Source: Erythrophleum ivorense (Eukaryota; Streptophyta; Magnoliopsida; Fabales; Fabaceae). From it: a stretch of 64,000 nucleotides of DNA. The stretch is taken from the NCBI GenBank assembly GCA_026724425.1, contig JAIUCV010000023.1, positions 1,054,001 through 1,118,000 on the forward strand, given 5' to 3'. A model generated the notes under the pieces. That model was given only the letters and a program-made list of their open reading frames with translations, was not told the DNA's origin and ran no database searches. A program made the translations under genes and the position numbers. Of the stretch, positions 33,702 to 46,326 are shown one piece after another; position 1 is the first letter of the stretch; every line of letters starts with the position of its first letter.

Positions 33702-36290
33702 TGTGTCGAGCAACCTTAAATAAACTAAGTTGAAAAAGATTTGTAATATAGGGTGCAACTTAGATCGTTTCTTATGAAAATGAATTTCAAAATTTAATTG
33801 AGTTTTCTAAGTGTAAGAAAAACTTAAAAGCTACCTAATTAATGGGGTTTTGATTTAATTAAACTAATTAGAATTTAAATTGAATCAAGAAAACAAATTA
33901 CTACTTAAATTGCATGAATTAACAAGTAACTAATGGACTTGTGACTAATTTTGGATGATTCTCTTAGTATCCATTATCCTTATCCTAATTTAATTATCAT
34001 TAGTTATGGTCTAAGAGTCTTTATTTGTGTTTATGACAATATATCTTAAGTTATTACGCAAGATTCAAGAGATTAATAATGTAATATTGAATTGAAATTT
34101 CAATCTTGAGTTATTACACATGATTCAAGAGATTAATACTTTAATGTTGAATTGAAATTTCAACACTGCATTGAATCATTAATTCTTGTTTTTAAAATCA
34201 ATAAATACTAAATTTGAATGATTAATTCATTAATTTAACCTCTAAATTATCATTTTAAGATGTTCAATTAACTAATTAAAGTCCAGGGAACTTCAAATTG
34301 AACAATTAAGCACTCAATTTTTAACATACATTTCATTAAAATCTTAACTGCATAGATGAGAAATTAGAGAATAATGAAAAATTTAATACTTAAATCAATT
34401 CATTAATCATCAATTATTCTCCTAATTGATATATAACCAACTATCAATTACAAATCACACCAATCTTAGTTAATTACAAGCTCAATCAAGCAAGTATAAG
34501 AACAAAAAATTGATGTAGAAATAGAGGTAAGATGAAATAGTATTCTTAGCCAAAATCCCTTGACAATTTCTTTAGATTTAGGCTTCAGTCCAAGGTTTTC
34601 ATCCTAGTTAGCTACAAGATGGAATTAGTGCTTCATTGGGATGGAAGGTGATAGAGTGAAATGGGTGGATGAGCCACGACAATGGAGAATGGATGATACG
34701 TGAATGGTGTTCTGGATGGATGAATGGTTGGAATGAGATGAATCGTGCTACCCCTTGCCTACTGCCTTAGTGGGTTAATCACTTTCTCACGTGCCCCTCG
34801 CTCTCCTTTTAATGATCATGCACTCTCCTCATTCTCTTCTCCTGAATCCAATAATGAATCACGTGTCCCTTTTGCTTCATTTGCCTGCGCTTCTCTTATT
34901 CTTTTTCTTCACGTGTTTGTGTGTTCAGGAATGAGATGTGTGACCTGTATCCACGTGTGCATGTGTGTGTAACCCGTGAATGACGTGGGTGTATGCAAAT
35001 GATTCATGGAGTGCATTCATGTGGAGGAGAGAGCTGACCATGCATGAATATGTACGTGTGTGGGTCAATTTGAGGGAGTGTGTTGCTGGACGTGTGACTC
35101 GTGAATGGTGAGAGCTTCCACATGAAACAGAACTGTGTGTATTAACATGTAATGCTTCCTCAGCCTCCTGGGCTTAAACCCAAAAGAAAGTTCTGCTTCC
35201 TCAATCCTTCTCTCCAAACCTGAGCGTCTCCTTCCTACAAACTTGTAGCTTCATTTGCTGCTCCTTCATTTGTTCAAGTGTGCTGGTTTGATGAAGTTGC
35301 TATTTCACCCTTGGAACCAGAGACTGCCTCCTTTGTTTTGTGTTTCTCCCTTTCTAAACTCGTGGCCTGCTCGTTCGCAACTCCCTTCTCCCTTTCCTAC
35401 GTCCTTCACGTGCTGTGTGTGTTGCTCTTTCAGTTGTTATGTGTGTTGCTAAATGATCTCTTGTGCCTTTCAATCTGGGCCTCTTATTCCACGTCAGTCC
35501 ACAAGCATGAGCTTCTTCTCACGTGCTTCCTTAGTGAAACAGAACCAAGCCTCCTTGATTGCCTTACGTGATTTCCAGCATGTGTGTTTCTCTTTTGCCC
35601 GAAAGAGTGTGTTGCTGAGCTAGTTGTGCTGAATATAAGCTGTTGTAACATTGTAGTCTTCATGATGATGCTCTGCTGCCACGGGAATGCATGCATGTTG
35701 TTGTCACGTTAATTACATGAAGAGAAAGGAGCTGAGCTGCTGATATATATGTTGCTTCCATAAGAAGAGCTAGCTGCCATTGTTTTCCCATGAACCAAAA
35801 TCGAGAGATATGAAAAGAGTGGCTGCATGTAAGGCTTTTAATCTTTATGGACTATTATAAGGCCACGGTTTCCATGGTCCAAGAATGAAAGGCTAGTGTG
35901 TTATATGGTCCAAGAAAGAGAGATAGATTAGCATTTAAATTGGACCAAGCCCAAATTTTGCAATTTTCAACTTGAATTTCCACTTGATATCTTGGTCCCT
36001 TGATTATAAATTGAAACTTCCAATTCTTCTTCAAATTAATCTTCACCATTAAAAATCAAATTGTCCATTAAAACTCTGCACAATTAAAAAAAAATTTAGT
36101 ATGAATTTTTTTTAAAATTATTTAAAACAAGATTTATGCAATAAGAATCCAAAATTGTGCGGTTGAATTCCTAAAATGCAAAAATGACTACTAAAATAAA
36201 ATCTCATCTAATTAAAACTCATTAAGCCATAATTATTTATCAAAATATCTAAATTAGGAGAATTAAAATATATAAAAATGATCTTTACAA
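33702..36290 (-). mobile_element. Diverged solo LTR (~2.59 kb) of the same Tat/Athila-like family
   Basis: Flanked by a perfect 5-bp TSD AAGAT (33697-33701 and 36291-36295), starting TGTGTCGAGC and ending TTACAA (one extra A after CA). It aligns along its length with the LTRs at 43946 and 50353 in the same orientation: GACTTGTGACTAA, TATCCATTATCCTTATCC, TATGGTCTAAGAGT and the ATCTAAATTAGGAGAATTAA tail all have counterparts. Substitution and indel levels are much higher than between the other two, so it is old. No internal region. Plus-strand frames at 34745-35571 are incidental. Confidence 0.75.
34787..35705 (-). promoter_or_regulatory. Cluster of ~13 ACGT-core motifs in the old solo LTR
   Basis: Includes CTCACGTGCC near 34787, ATCACGTGTCC near 34858, TTCACGTGTTT near 34908, TCCACGTGTGC near 34950, TTCACGTGCTG near 35405 and CTCACGTGCTT near 35519. 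Several are full G-boxes (CACGTG). The cluster survives in a copy that is otherwise strongly diverged. Confidence 0.6.
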
Positions 36291-36299
36291 AAGATGGAA

Positions 36300-36525
36300 A
36301 ATTTTTCGATCAGTAAAATCTTAAGGGTTATTTTTGAAACTTCCAATAAAAATAAGAAGGGGATGTAGATAAAGATGAAGTTGAAGCCGAAGATGGTGAA
36401 GAGAAAAGTTTGGTTTTGTTGGCAATGGTAGCAAAAGGGATTTAGGATTTTATTTGCATTTTGGTATATGTGATTTAGTAGCCATATTTCATCTTAGTAA
36501 GAGAGAGATTTGAGGCTCAATTAAG
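36300..36525. repeat. Right arm of the inverted repeat (partner 32895-33115)
   Basis: Complement of the left arm. The solo LTR with its TSD sits immediately inside this arm, so the foldback existed before the LTR element inserted into it. Without the LTR the foldback is about 1.0 kb. Confidence 0.75.
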
Positions 36526-39500
36526 TTGGCAACCATGTATGCAATTTCCATATGAAACTAATGCCATTTGCAAAGGGAACATACTTAAAATGTTTTTCTA
36601 ACATTAAGGGATCAATATAAAATAAAGTAAAAGTGCTAAATTGAAACTAAGTTCCAAGTTAAAGGACTAAAATGATGCTTTCACCTAAGAAGGAAATACA
36701 AGAATTTAAACTTCTTTAATTTAATAATAAAACAACATGATTACACTTGTTTTTTAACATTGTGTTCATTGCTAAGTCGTTGTTTTATATATGTTTTTAA
36801 GTCATTTTAAGAGATTTATCTTCCATAAATTTATCTTGAATTAGGTTTTATGAATAAAATTTAGTGATTTATAGTAGGTTGATATTTTTGTGCTTAACCT
36901 TTGCAAATGGTTTGTAATTGAATTTGATGTGTTTTGAAGGTTTAGTAACCCAAATAAATGATACACTAAAGTTTTATAACCATAAATAACAAAGAATTAG
37001 AGCTAGAATCATGAAATGAACCATTCTTGGACGATCAGAAGAGGCAGGCCATGACCAGCCAAATGCTTCGTCGCAGTGCCCTTGCTAAAACTCTAGTGCA
37101 GAATCTAGAGAATTGGGTGCTATGGCCAAATGAGAATGTTGGTCATAAAGCCTATGCGAAAATGGCCAAAACGTTGTACTTTTATGTTTCTTTATTTGGG
37201 GGCTTATAAATAAGACCTTAAGTTGATTTTTCAAAGGGAGGATGACATTCTCACCTTTGCAAGGGTTTTGAAAGGTCTTCTTGAAGCCTTGGGAATGGAA
37301 GATGATGGAAAGTAAGGAAAAATTGGGCCTCAATGCATATTCCCTTACTTCCTCTATTGCTACTTTATTTAAGAGAGCATAATAGTTGGTCTATGTTATG
37401 AACTTAATGCCTATATTGATTTACATCTTGATGCTTGATTAATTGGGGTAGTTTAGATATTGGTTTGAAGTCTATGGGCTAGGCAATTGATTAGTTTGAG
37501 AGTAGTAATAGGCAAATGAGTCATATGAGTGTAAACATCCATTTTGAGTCAATGCACATTAGGATAATTTTACAATCTAGTATACACCATGTTATCATTC
37601 GCTCCAATGATGTTTGATAAAATATAACTTAGCTTAACTAAGTGTGAGCACATTTGTTCAAAGTGAATTCACCTTAAGTTAGAATTCATGGATAGCTAAT
37701 GCTTCCTTTGATTAATTAAGATTAGGCAAGCTAGTTTAGGCTTCTTAAGTAAGGTTAAGGCGAGGAAAGATTAAAACATCTGTTTGGAATTTTAATACCT
37801 TAGGAATTTACCATCCATAATGAGTACGACATTAATATAGAGTTATAGGTTTAAAGGGGTAAGCAACCCTTAATTTGTTTAATCTGCCATTAAGTCTTTT
37901 GCTTCTTAAGTATTAAGTCTATTTCCTTCGAGTCTTCTATGTTTTATAGGTGTTGGATAACATGCTTCTAATTTCAATTCCTAGTAATTAAGGCAATCTA
38001 CGAAACTAGGTGTACACTGTCTTATCAAACTACATTATAGGTACTAACTCTTGATACTAATTAAAAATCTCTAGAATTATAAGTAACCAATCCTTGCAGA
38101 ATATTCAAACTCAGTCCACTTTATTATTTATACAACTAGTACAGTTACTAGTTTATATCTCTATAAGATAGATACATCAAGTTTTTGCAAAACTCTAGCA
38201 AAGGTGAGAATGTCATCCTTAATGCATATTCTCTTGGTAATTTTACTCAAGACTTTGTTCTTAAGGAAAAACTCAAGACTTTTTTTTTCCTTGTATTTTG
38301 TTTTTAATTTGTAGTTGTCTTTTATTAATTTACTTTAGGATTAGATGGATTGTGGACTACTTGTATGAGTTCTCTAATTATGGTAATGATATTAGTGTTT
38401 TTATTCATTGATGGATTGTATGTTATGAAATTAATGCTTTTGTTGATTTACATCTTGATGATTGATTAATTGTGTAGCTTAAACATTTTTTAAAGTTGAT
38501 GCACATTAGGACAATTTTTTCAATGTTAAATAAATTGTCATTAATAAGGACGTCCTTAATATTATTTAGACTAAAGATGGAGCTGCTAAAATTATTTTAG
38601 GTTAGACCATTGTAAATTAAAGAATTTGGAATAAAGATCATATATAGATTGATTTAGTTGGGCTATGGGCTTAGAATGTTAACTTCTATAAATTTTATAT
38701 ATTTGGACGAAAATTAAAATTAATTGGTCAAATTTTTCTTTCCTTTTCAGTTTTTAAAAAAGATTTGACTATTTTGTATTTATGATTCTTAGGTCATTAA
38801 ATTAGGATTATATATTTATTTTCCCTAGTTTTCCTTTCCCAGGCTAATTAAAGGTGGATTTGACTTATATTTTATAAAGAAATATATTTTGCCTCCTTTG
38901 TAATCAGATTGGATGAATGAATGAAATTTTAATTTTGGAGATTATAGACTTGAGAGTGGATTTTCTCTAGGATTCTTCATACGACTAATAGATTTATCAA
39001 TGCTTGATTAACTTTGTGGCGCCTTTCAACACTCAGGGTCTTTGTTCGTTTATGCTCAAAGGTTTCAAGTGAATTATCAGACCTTTGTTTAGCTTTTTTG
39101 GGGTATGTATTCTTTAGCATTGGTTGTGGGTTTAAGGGATTTGATCCTTGTGAGTTTGCGCCAAGCCCTTAGATCACAAATAAATGAATTTACTTATCTT
39201 TCTTATCAATAATCTTAATCTCAAGTTGGACCAAGTAGATTCTGCTCCATATAGGCTACACATATCTCATATTAATATGCATACACAATTTTTTTTTTGT
39301 GTTAATATTTTTATTTTTATTTTTGTTATATATAAGTGTTTATATATGTTAATCTTTATTACATGTTCTTTATTTTAATATATTATATACTAAAGTTTAT
39401 TGAAATTAAAAATTATTGACAACTGGAAAAAAAAAAGAAAAACCTCCCACGTTAGTTTACTAAATTTTTTGGGTTTCTCATGCTAGTTATAAATTTTGCA

Positions 39501-40330
39501 TTCACCACTTATTTTTCTTCTTTTTTTTTTTCCTTTCTATATATACGGTGTGTTTTTATCCTTTTCTTTGCACAAAATTGTTGTATTTATTTTCTTTCTA
39601 TGTTTAATTTATCGCTTTTTGCATATACTCTCTCTCTCTCTCTCTAGTCTTATGCATACACTCAATTGTGTTTGCTGATTTGCATCTTGCTAGGTGTGTT
39701 CTTTATGTTCATGAAGGTTTCTGCGTTTGCCCTTCTAAATCTTCTGGATGAATCTTATGGATGAAGGTTTCTCATGTGTGCCATACTAATATTATTTTCT
39801 CCAACTCTCTTCATCTTCCCCCTTTTCATCTAGCTTTATCTTTTCTTTTATCTTTGTTATTTATCTTTTATTTATTAGTATAATATTTTTTTGCACGTGC
39901 TATTAGATTTAGATTTGGATTTTAAAGTTCATAGTTAGATTTTCAATTACTGGATTCAAATTTTGACATTCATGACAAGATGAAGCACAAGAACGCATGG
40001 CTAAAAGAATAATTGAAAAAAAATGAAAATCACAAAAAATATCATAGGAAAAGCCAAAAACTAGAAAAAAATGTCATAAAAAATAACAATTTATAAATAT
40101 TTATAAAATATAATATAATATTTTTAAACTATTAATTAATTACAATATAACCTAGAAAAATAATTAACAGTATTTTTAGAAGAAATAATTAAAAAATAAA
40201 AAAATTTAGAAAAATTAATGGTAAAAATAATTAATAATAATTATCCTTAAAAAATATAATAAAACTATTGATATTAAAATTGAAATATTTTTAAAATTGT
40301 TATTTAAAAAAAATTTCTTGGAATGTCAAA
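36526..40330. other. Noncoding region with dispersed direct repeats
   Basis: A segment at about 37320-37580 recurs at about 38215-38530. Shared blocks are ATGCATATTC, TTGATTTACATCTTGATG, TGATTAATTG and TGCACATTAGGA. A ~28-bp piece (GGATGACATTCTCACCTTTG at about 37240) recurs inverted near 38200. This may be an old, broken repeat element. The 60-codon frame at 37027 has no known domain. A (CT)8 microsatellite lies near 39628. Confidence 0.45.
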
Positions 40331-40908
40331 AAAATTATCAATAATGACAGCAAGTTGGTTGGAAAACTATTTGGCGAATCTACAGTGAGACAAATTCTGA
40401 CTAACTTTTAGTTTCTGATTGACTTTTCAATTAGAAATTTCTGTAATTTTTTATTTCTAAAAATTTAATTTTACTTTTTACTATTTATTTAAATTATTAT
40501 TTTTTATATGAAATGTTATTACTTTCTATTATTTTTTTAACTTATCGTTTATGGAATTTAAAATTATTAACATAAATATTAAATGAGTAATTTTATATTA
40601 ATTTTTAATGATAATTAATTCCTATTAGATATTTTTTTCCCAAAGGGAAATGCACTATTATATGTTATATTAAAGTTATTTTTCATTATTTAAAAAATCA
40701 TTTTATTTTACTTGAAAAGTGAAAAATGTTATTAGCTTTTGTCTATTAGTAACTAACCAAATTGTTGTGTTATTAAATCTCAATTGATAAAAAATACCAA
40801 CTGAACAAGGCAATTGTGTTTTGTTGGAATTATTTTTTTTCCAATCGAACTATACATTTTACTAACTGAAAATTTAGATGGTAATGGAGGATTTTGTTGT
40901 AATGTACC

Positions 40909-42308
40909 CATTGCATGCATGAAATATGACTAATAAAGAAACACTATCTTTAATCTTTAATATTAAAAAATTCATCTTATTAAATTGAAAAATAATTAAA
41001 TTGATCTAAATTAAGTTCGCATTAATAATTTTTAAAGTTGATTCTTATTAATACAAATTTTGCATATAATTTAGTATATAACCCTGCTTGCTTTAACAAA
41101 TTAATTTAAAATAATTAAGTAATAAAAAATAAAAAAATAATTGTTAATATAAGTTTTATATGTCAAAATTAATGATTGTCAATACAAATTTGATTATGTT
41201 AATTAAATTTAAAAAATTATATCATTAATATTTTTAATCCTAATCAAAGATGCTCTAACAAAATGATTATTTATATAAATTTAATATGTTAAATTATACG
41301 GCAATTTTATTTGAACAATTTATAAATGTATACAATATATTAATGATTGATGTTGTATTTAATAATCAAACATAATTTAATTCTTTACCAATTCCTTTAG
41401 AGGCATTTTCTTATTCTCTGAAAGAATAAAATAGTTTATAAAATAAATAAATAAATAACACCTACACACACAATTAGGCAACGAAAAGAGAATATACTGG
41501 AAGCTCAGAATTATATCATTAAAAGGCCGATTGTGCCAGTGCATGTAGTTTTGATTCAAGTTTGTCCTGGAATTTTGTACCAAATGAAAGTCAATTTGAA
41601 TACTAATTTATTTTTATAAATTTATTTTTATCTATTTTGTGGAGCATTTTTCTGCGCTTCATCACAACTGGCAACAATTTTTGCACTGCAAGTGCCAATA
41701 AATATAAATAATGACAATAACAATAAAATGGATAAGATTCACTTTTAACCAACAAGACCTTTTTTCACATTGACTTTGTACGATGTTTATTTAAAGTTTT
41801 TACAGGAAAAACCAATAGCAGAAAATTTTATTGAATTGGTAAATAATTTAATTGTTTGATTATGAAGCATAACATCATTAATATACTGTATATATTCATA
41901 AAATGACTAAATAAAATTATTGTATGATTTGATGTATTAAATTTATAAAATAATCATTTTGTTAGAGCATCGTTGAATGGGTTTTAAAATATTAATAAAA
42001 TAAATTTTAAAAATTTATTTAATATAATAAAATTTGTATTAGTAATCATTTGGACATATAAAATTATATTAATAATTATTTTATTGTTTTTATAATTTAA
42101 TTATTTTAAATTAATTTGCTAGAGCAAGCAAGGTTATATACTAGATTACATACAAAATTTGTATTAATAAGAATCAACCTAAAATAGGTATTAATGCAAA
42201 CTCAATTTAGATCATTTTAATTATTTTTTAATTTAATAGGATGAATTTTTTAAGATCAAAAATTAAAATAACTGTTTCTTTGTTAGTCATATTTTTTCAT
42301 ATGCAATG
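40909..42308. mobile_element. 1.4-kb foldback element with ~480-bp inverted arms
   Basis: The left arm (40909-41394) starts CATTGCAT and the right arm (41833-42308) ends ATGCAATG. Base by base the arms are complementary over nearly their whole length. Examples are GTATATAACCCTGCTTGCT in the left versus AGCAAGCAAGGTTATATAC in the right, and GATGCTCTAACAAAATGATT versus AATCATTTTGTTAGAGCATC. The spacer is about 440 bp. No transposase and no clear TSD. A transcript would form a long hairpin. Confidence 0.8.
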
Positions 42309-43010
42309 AGTATAATTAAGTATTATTTACTCTTGCAAAACAACTATTCAATTTGACATGCCTTTATCAATGTTATTTACTATTTGATGCCCCTAAAACA
42401 GTTAGATTATATAATTTGACATAAAAGAATTTATAAAAATAATCATTTTATTACATATATGCATGGGTCACCAAACTATAGACACATCTCTTTATATAGT
42501 ATGAAACAAAAAATAATTGCTCTTATTTTTCAAAAGAAGAAGGGCTCTTTATCTTACAAAAGGTATGAGATATTGTATTTGAATAACTTAATTTTTGATT
42601 TAATTTTGCAAGATAAATTTTTGAAGATAAAAAACTGAAGTCATTGTTTCTATTAAACATCACTATGTATAGATACATCTCTTTGTTAGTCAAATTTCAT
42701 ATATGCAATTAGTACAATTAATAATCATTTATTCAAGCAAAATAAGTAATCAAACTATAATTTTTATATTATTTAACATAACAATTATAAAGTTAGTTAT
42801 TTCATTATGTATACCCAAGCGTTCCATTAGTTAGTATCTAATTCTCTATAATTTATGGATTGGTACATATCATTTATATTTTTATATGCTTTTGTTAGAC
42901 ATTTTAGTCCCAAAGAAGCTATCAATTTCAGCAATGAACAATTGTGTTTTATGCCCTATACACTTTTTTTATGGCAAATTTTTCTTACTAGTGCATTTGA
43001 AGAACTCTTC
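42309..43010. other. Noncoding AT-rich stretch with partial repeat
   Basis: A piece like the right end of the foldback (TCTTTGTTAGTCA...CATATGCAAT) recurs near 42690-42730, so an arm end has been duplicated. The short frame at 42855 has no protein character. Confidence 0.45.
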
Positions 43011-43374
43011 AGCTTAAACTATTGTTTTGATTATATAGATTCATAGTTTAGGGTGTTGACAGTCTTCAGGTTCCTATATTAATATATATTCATAACAGTT
43101 GATTTTAAGAATAATTGCGCATAATATTTGGTTTAAAGTACTGGTGAATAGAAATATTATATTCAACTAAAACAAGTTAAAAAAAAAATCCTCAGCTTAA
43201 ACTATTGTTTTGATTATATAGATTCATAGTATAGGGTGTTGACAGTCTTCGGGTTCCTATATTAATATTTATTCATAACAGTTGATTTTAAGAATAATTG
43301 CGCATAATATTTGGTTTAAAGTACTGGTGAATAGAAATATTATATTCAACTAAAACAAGTTAAAAAAAAAAATC
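43011..43374. repeat. Two tandem copies of a 183-bp unit
   Basis: Copies at 43011-43193 and 43194-43374 begin AGCTTAAACTATTGTTTTGA and end in an A-run plus ATC. They differ at about three bases and in A-run length, so the duplication is recent. A third, diverged copy lies at about 52770-52860 and 57598-57690, split by the copia element. Confidence 0.85.
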
Positions 43375-43940
43375 TAAATGTCAAATCATTGATGAGATAT
43401 TCCATGTCTGGCTTGAGTTCTTATATAGATCTATAATTTTGAGTCTTGAGATTTTCTTGTTGGATTATCGTATTTTCTCTGTTTATCTTATATGTATCAT
43501 AATAAATCTATATTTATCATTAATTTTGAGTTCAAAGATGTTGCTCTAATGTCATAAATGAGACATGATAATTTGTTGATAATTAATTCAATACATATTA
43601 AAAATGAATTATATAAAACATGATTAGTGAATAATAAATAAATAAATAAATATTTATACATTGAATAAGCTAAACACTAAATAATTGATAGTTGAAATAT
43701 TTGATTAATTAAGTTTTGAGAATTAATGGAGGATACTTTTTACATTAAGGAGCATATTTTATCTTTTTCTTTTTTGCTTGCCAAGTCTATCAACAAGAAG
43801 ATATCTCTCAGTGGCTGAGTAATTTTAGTCCCATGAGAGATTTGTAGCAAGATGCTGTTAAGTATGTAATTGAATGCTTATGCTTTAATTGAGGTTAAAT
43901 GCTTTTGATAAGTGGGGAATCTAAAGATAAAGGTAGGAAG
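43375..43940. other. Noncoding flank of the LTR element
   Basis: AT-rich, no gene. The start resembles the sequence right of the copia element at about 57680 (TCTAAATGTCAAAT), continuing the repeat homology. Confidence 0.45.
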
Positions 43941-43945
43941 ATGGT

Positions 43946-46314
43946 TGAGTGGATCGTCGCATAACCCTCAAAATAATATTAGGCTGATAGAATATATAGT
44001 TAGTGGCACAACCTAGGTCATCTCTCTCGGAATTGGCATTCAATGTTTAATTGAATTTTTCAAATATTAAAAGACTCTAAAAATTCTTAAACTAAGGGGG
44101 TTTAAACTATCCTAAAACTAAATTGTATTAAAATTCCTAAATTCTATCTAATTGGATGAATTATGAATGAAAGATGGTCTTGTGACTAACTTCGGATTCG
44201 TCCCTTGGTATCCATTATCCTTATCCTACTCTAATTGTGATTTATTATGGTCTAAGAGTTCCTAATCGTGTTCATAACAATTAATCTTGGGTAACCACTC
44301 AAGATATAAGAAATCAACGATCTAATGTTGAATTGAAACTTCACATCCAAATTGAATTGTCAATTCTTGTTTTTAAGATCAATGAACACTCAATTTGATT
44401 GATTAACTAATTGATTAACCTCTGAATCATCCTAAATATTTAATTAACTAACTAAACATTAAGGAATCTTCAAATTAAACAATTAAGCTCACTCATGTAT
44501 TTTATCGAATACCTTCGAAGCATACATGGAATTTAGATAATATTGAAATTAATTAAATCAATTAATCAACAAAAATATTTTCTAATTAGTGTCTAACCAG
44601 CCACTAATTACAATTACACAAATCTCTTATCAAATACATCTTAACCAAGAAAATAAATGAAAGAGAAAAAGTGTAGGAAAAATATGAAAATTCTTAGCCC
44701 AAAAATTCTATGTTCTCTCCATGGATTCAAGTTTCTCCAAGAGATTCCTCCTTGCTAGCCTCAAGATGGATTAGAGAATCATGGAATGTAGATAAAAGAT
44801 GGAATGGAGTGAATGGGAATGAGGATGGAATGGATGAATTAATGGTGTTGGACGAAGGAGTGGAGTGGATGATTGCCTCTTGGATGAATGGTTGGTCGAA
44901 TAAATAGGCAAAGAGTTGCTAAGAGTTTGAGGCGTGATTGAGTTGGATTCAATGAATGATGGAGGCGTGTATATGCTGGAGAGGCATGAATAAATCAGAG
45001 ACGTATATAATAATAATTCCACGTGCTCACATGCAGCCTCTTTTATGCGTATCATGCTTGGATCTGAACTCTTTCTTCCTTTAAACCCCACGTGCTCAGC
45101 TGCTTATCTTCTTTTCGTTGTTTTTCTTAACGTCAGCCCCTCCCACGTCTCCAGCCTTTTCTTATTCATGTTTGTTTATTCTATATGTATACGATGGGTC
45201 CCACTTCATTCCATATAATATCAAGATTCATGCAATCATGTTCAGCTTCTTCATTTTTCTGCCCAGTTTCTTCACTTCAGCGTCTTCCTTCTTCTCCTTT
45301 TTCTCGTAGCTCTTTCCCAGCTCATGCACTCTACATCCAGTAGCTCAAGTTTACGTGTTGCTTCTCCTTCACGTGTCTGTGCATGTGTTTTGCTCATTCA
45401 GCTTGTCATCCCATCAGAATGAAGAAGCAGTCTCCCATGTGAAGATCAGCGTCTCCAGCTCTCTACAGCTCGTTGCTTCTGCGTTTCTCAGCTCATGTAG
45501 TCTCATGTTTCGTTCAAGTTCAGCTCGAGTTCCTTCCATGCTTCTTGCGATTTTATCGTGGCTTTTGTTTTCTATTCGAACCAGAACCCATGTCAGAACC
45601 AAGCTTCATCTGTTGCCTCCTATATTTGCTGCTCATTGTGCATCTTCTTCACGTTGGCTGCCTCGTCTTTTTCATCTTTACGTGGCTTCTTCCCTTAAGT
45701 CCAGCCCAGCTCCCTTTTAGCGTCACTTTCACGTCGGTTTTCTTCATGCACGTTACAGCTGCTGCCCATGCTTCCTTCTTCACTTGTTTTTCATGTTAAT
45801 CTCCTTTCATGCTGCTCGTGCACTGTAGCTGCTCGTAGCAATCCACGTTCTACCCCATGTAGCTCATTCTTCTCTGTTCTGGAGCTTCCAACCCAAGCCA
45901 AAGTCTCGTGTGTTGCTACTCTTCTTTGTTTACTTCAAGTGAGAGAAGGGAACCTGTGCAAGCTGCTGTGGGAACATGCTGGACGAGTGCATGAGTATGT
46001 GTCTTCCATGAGAGAAACAAGGGTGCTGGAGCTTGCTCCTTCTTAAAACTCATTGCTCTTATTCAAATGGTATTTTATTCTTCCATTCCAGTTCCAATGC
46101 TCTTCAAAAATCTGCAGAAATAATAGGAAGAAATATTCACAAAATTATTTGAGATAAAATTTAGCGTTAAAAACCTATAATTTGTAAATTAATTCCTAAA
46201 ATGTAAAAATGGCCACTAAAACAAAATTCCATTTAATTAGACTCCTAGAACCATATTTTGAATTAAAATGTCTAAATTTAAGGAGAATGAAATGTATATA
46301 AATTATACTTATCA
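43946..46314 (-). repeat. 3' LTR (element orientation) of the Tat/Athila-type element
   Basis: Plus-strand ends are TGAGTGGATCGTCGCATAAC and ATACTTATCA. Identical in length to the partner LTR. Reading frames such as 45355-45720 and 45473-45799 recur in both LTRs only because the LTRs are copies. Confidence 0.93.
45000..45850 (-). promoter_or_regulatory. Cluster of ~12 ACGT-core motifs in the LTR
   Basis: Includes CCACGTGCTC near 45019 and 45088, TTACGTGTTG near 45353, TTCACGTGTC near 45370 and TTACGTGGC near 45680. Same arrangement as in the partner LTR, minus one site mutated to CATGTG near 45437. Confidence 0.6.
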
Positions 46315-46326
46315 AATTCCCCCACA
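46315..46326 (-). other. Polypurine tract
   Basis: The minus strand GTGTGGGGGAATT lies directly against the 3' LTR and would prime second-strand synthesis. Confidence 0.8.

Noticed and set aside
37027..37209. 60-codon frame MDDQKRQAMTSQMLRRSALA...
   Set aside because: No known domain, no promoter-like leader, and it sits in repeat-rich noncoding DNA. Could not be supported as a gene.
45355..45799. Overlapping 121- and 108-codon frames, repeated identically at 51762-52206
   Set aside because: They lie inside the two LTR copies, so identity reflects LTR duplication. No domain, and the diverged solo LTRs do not preserve them.
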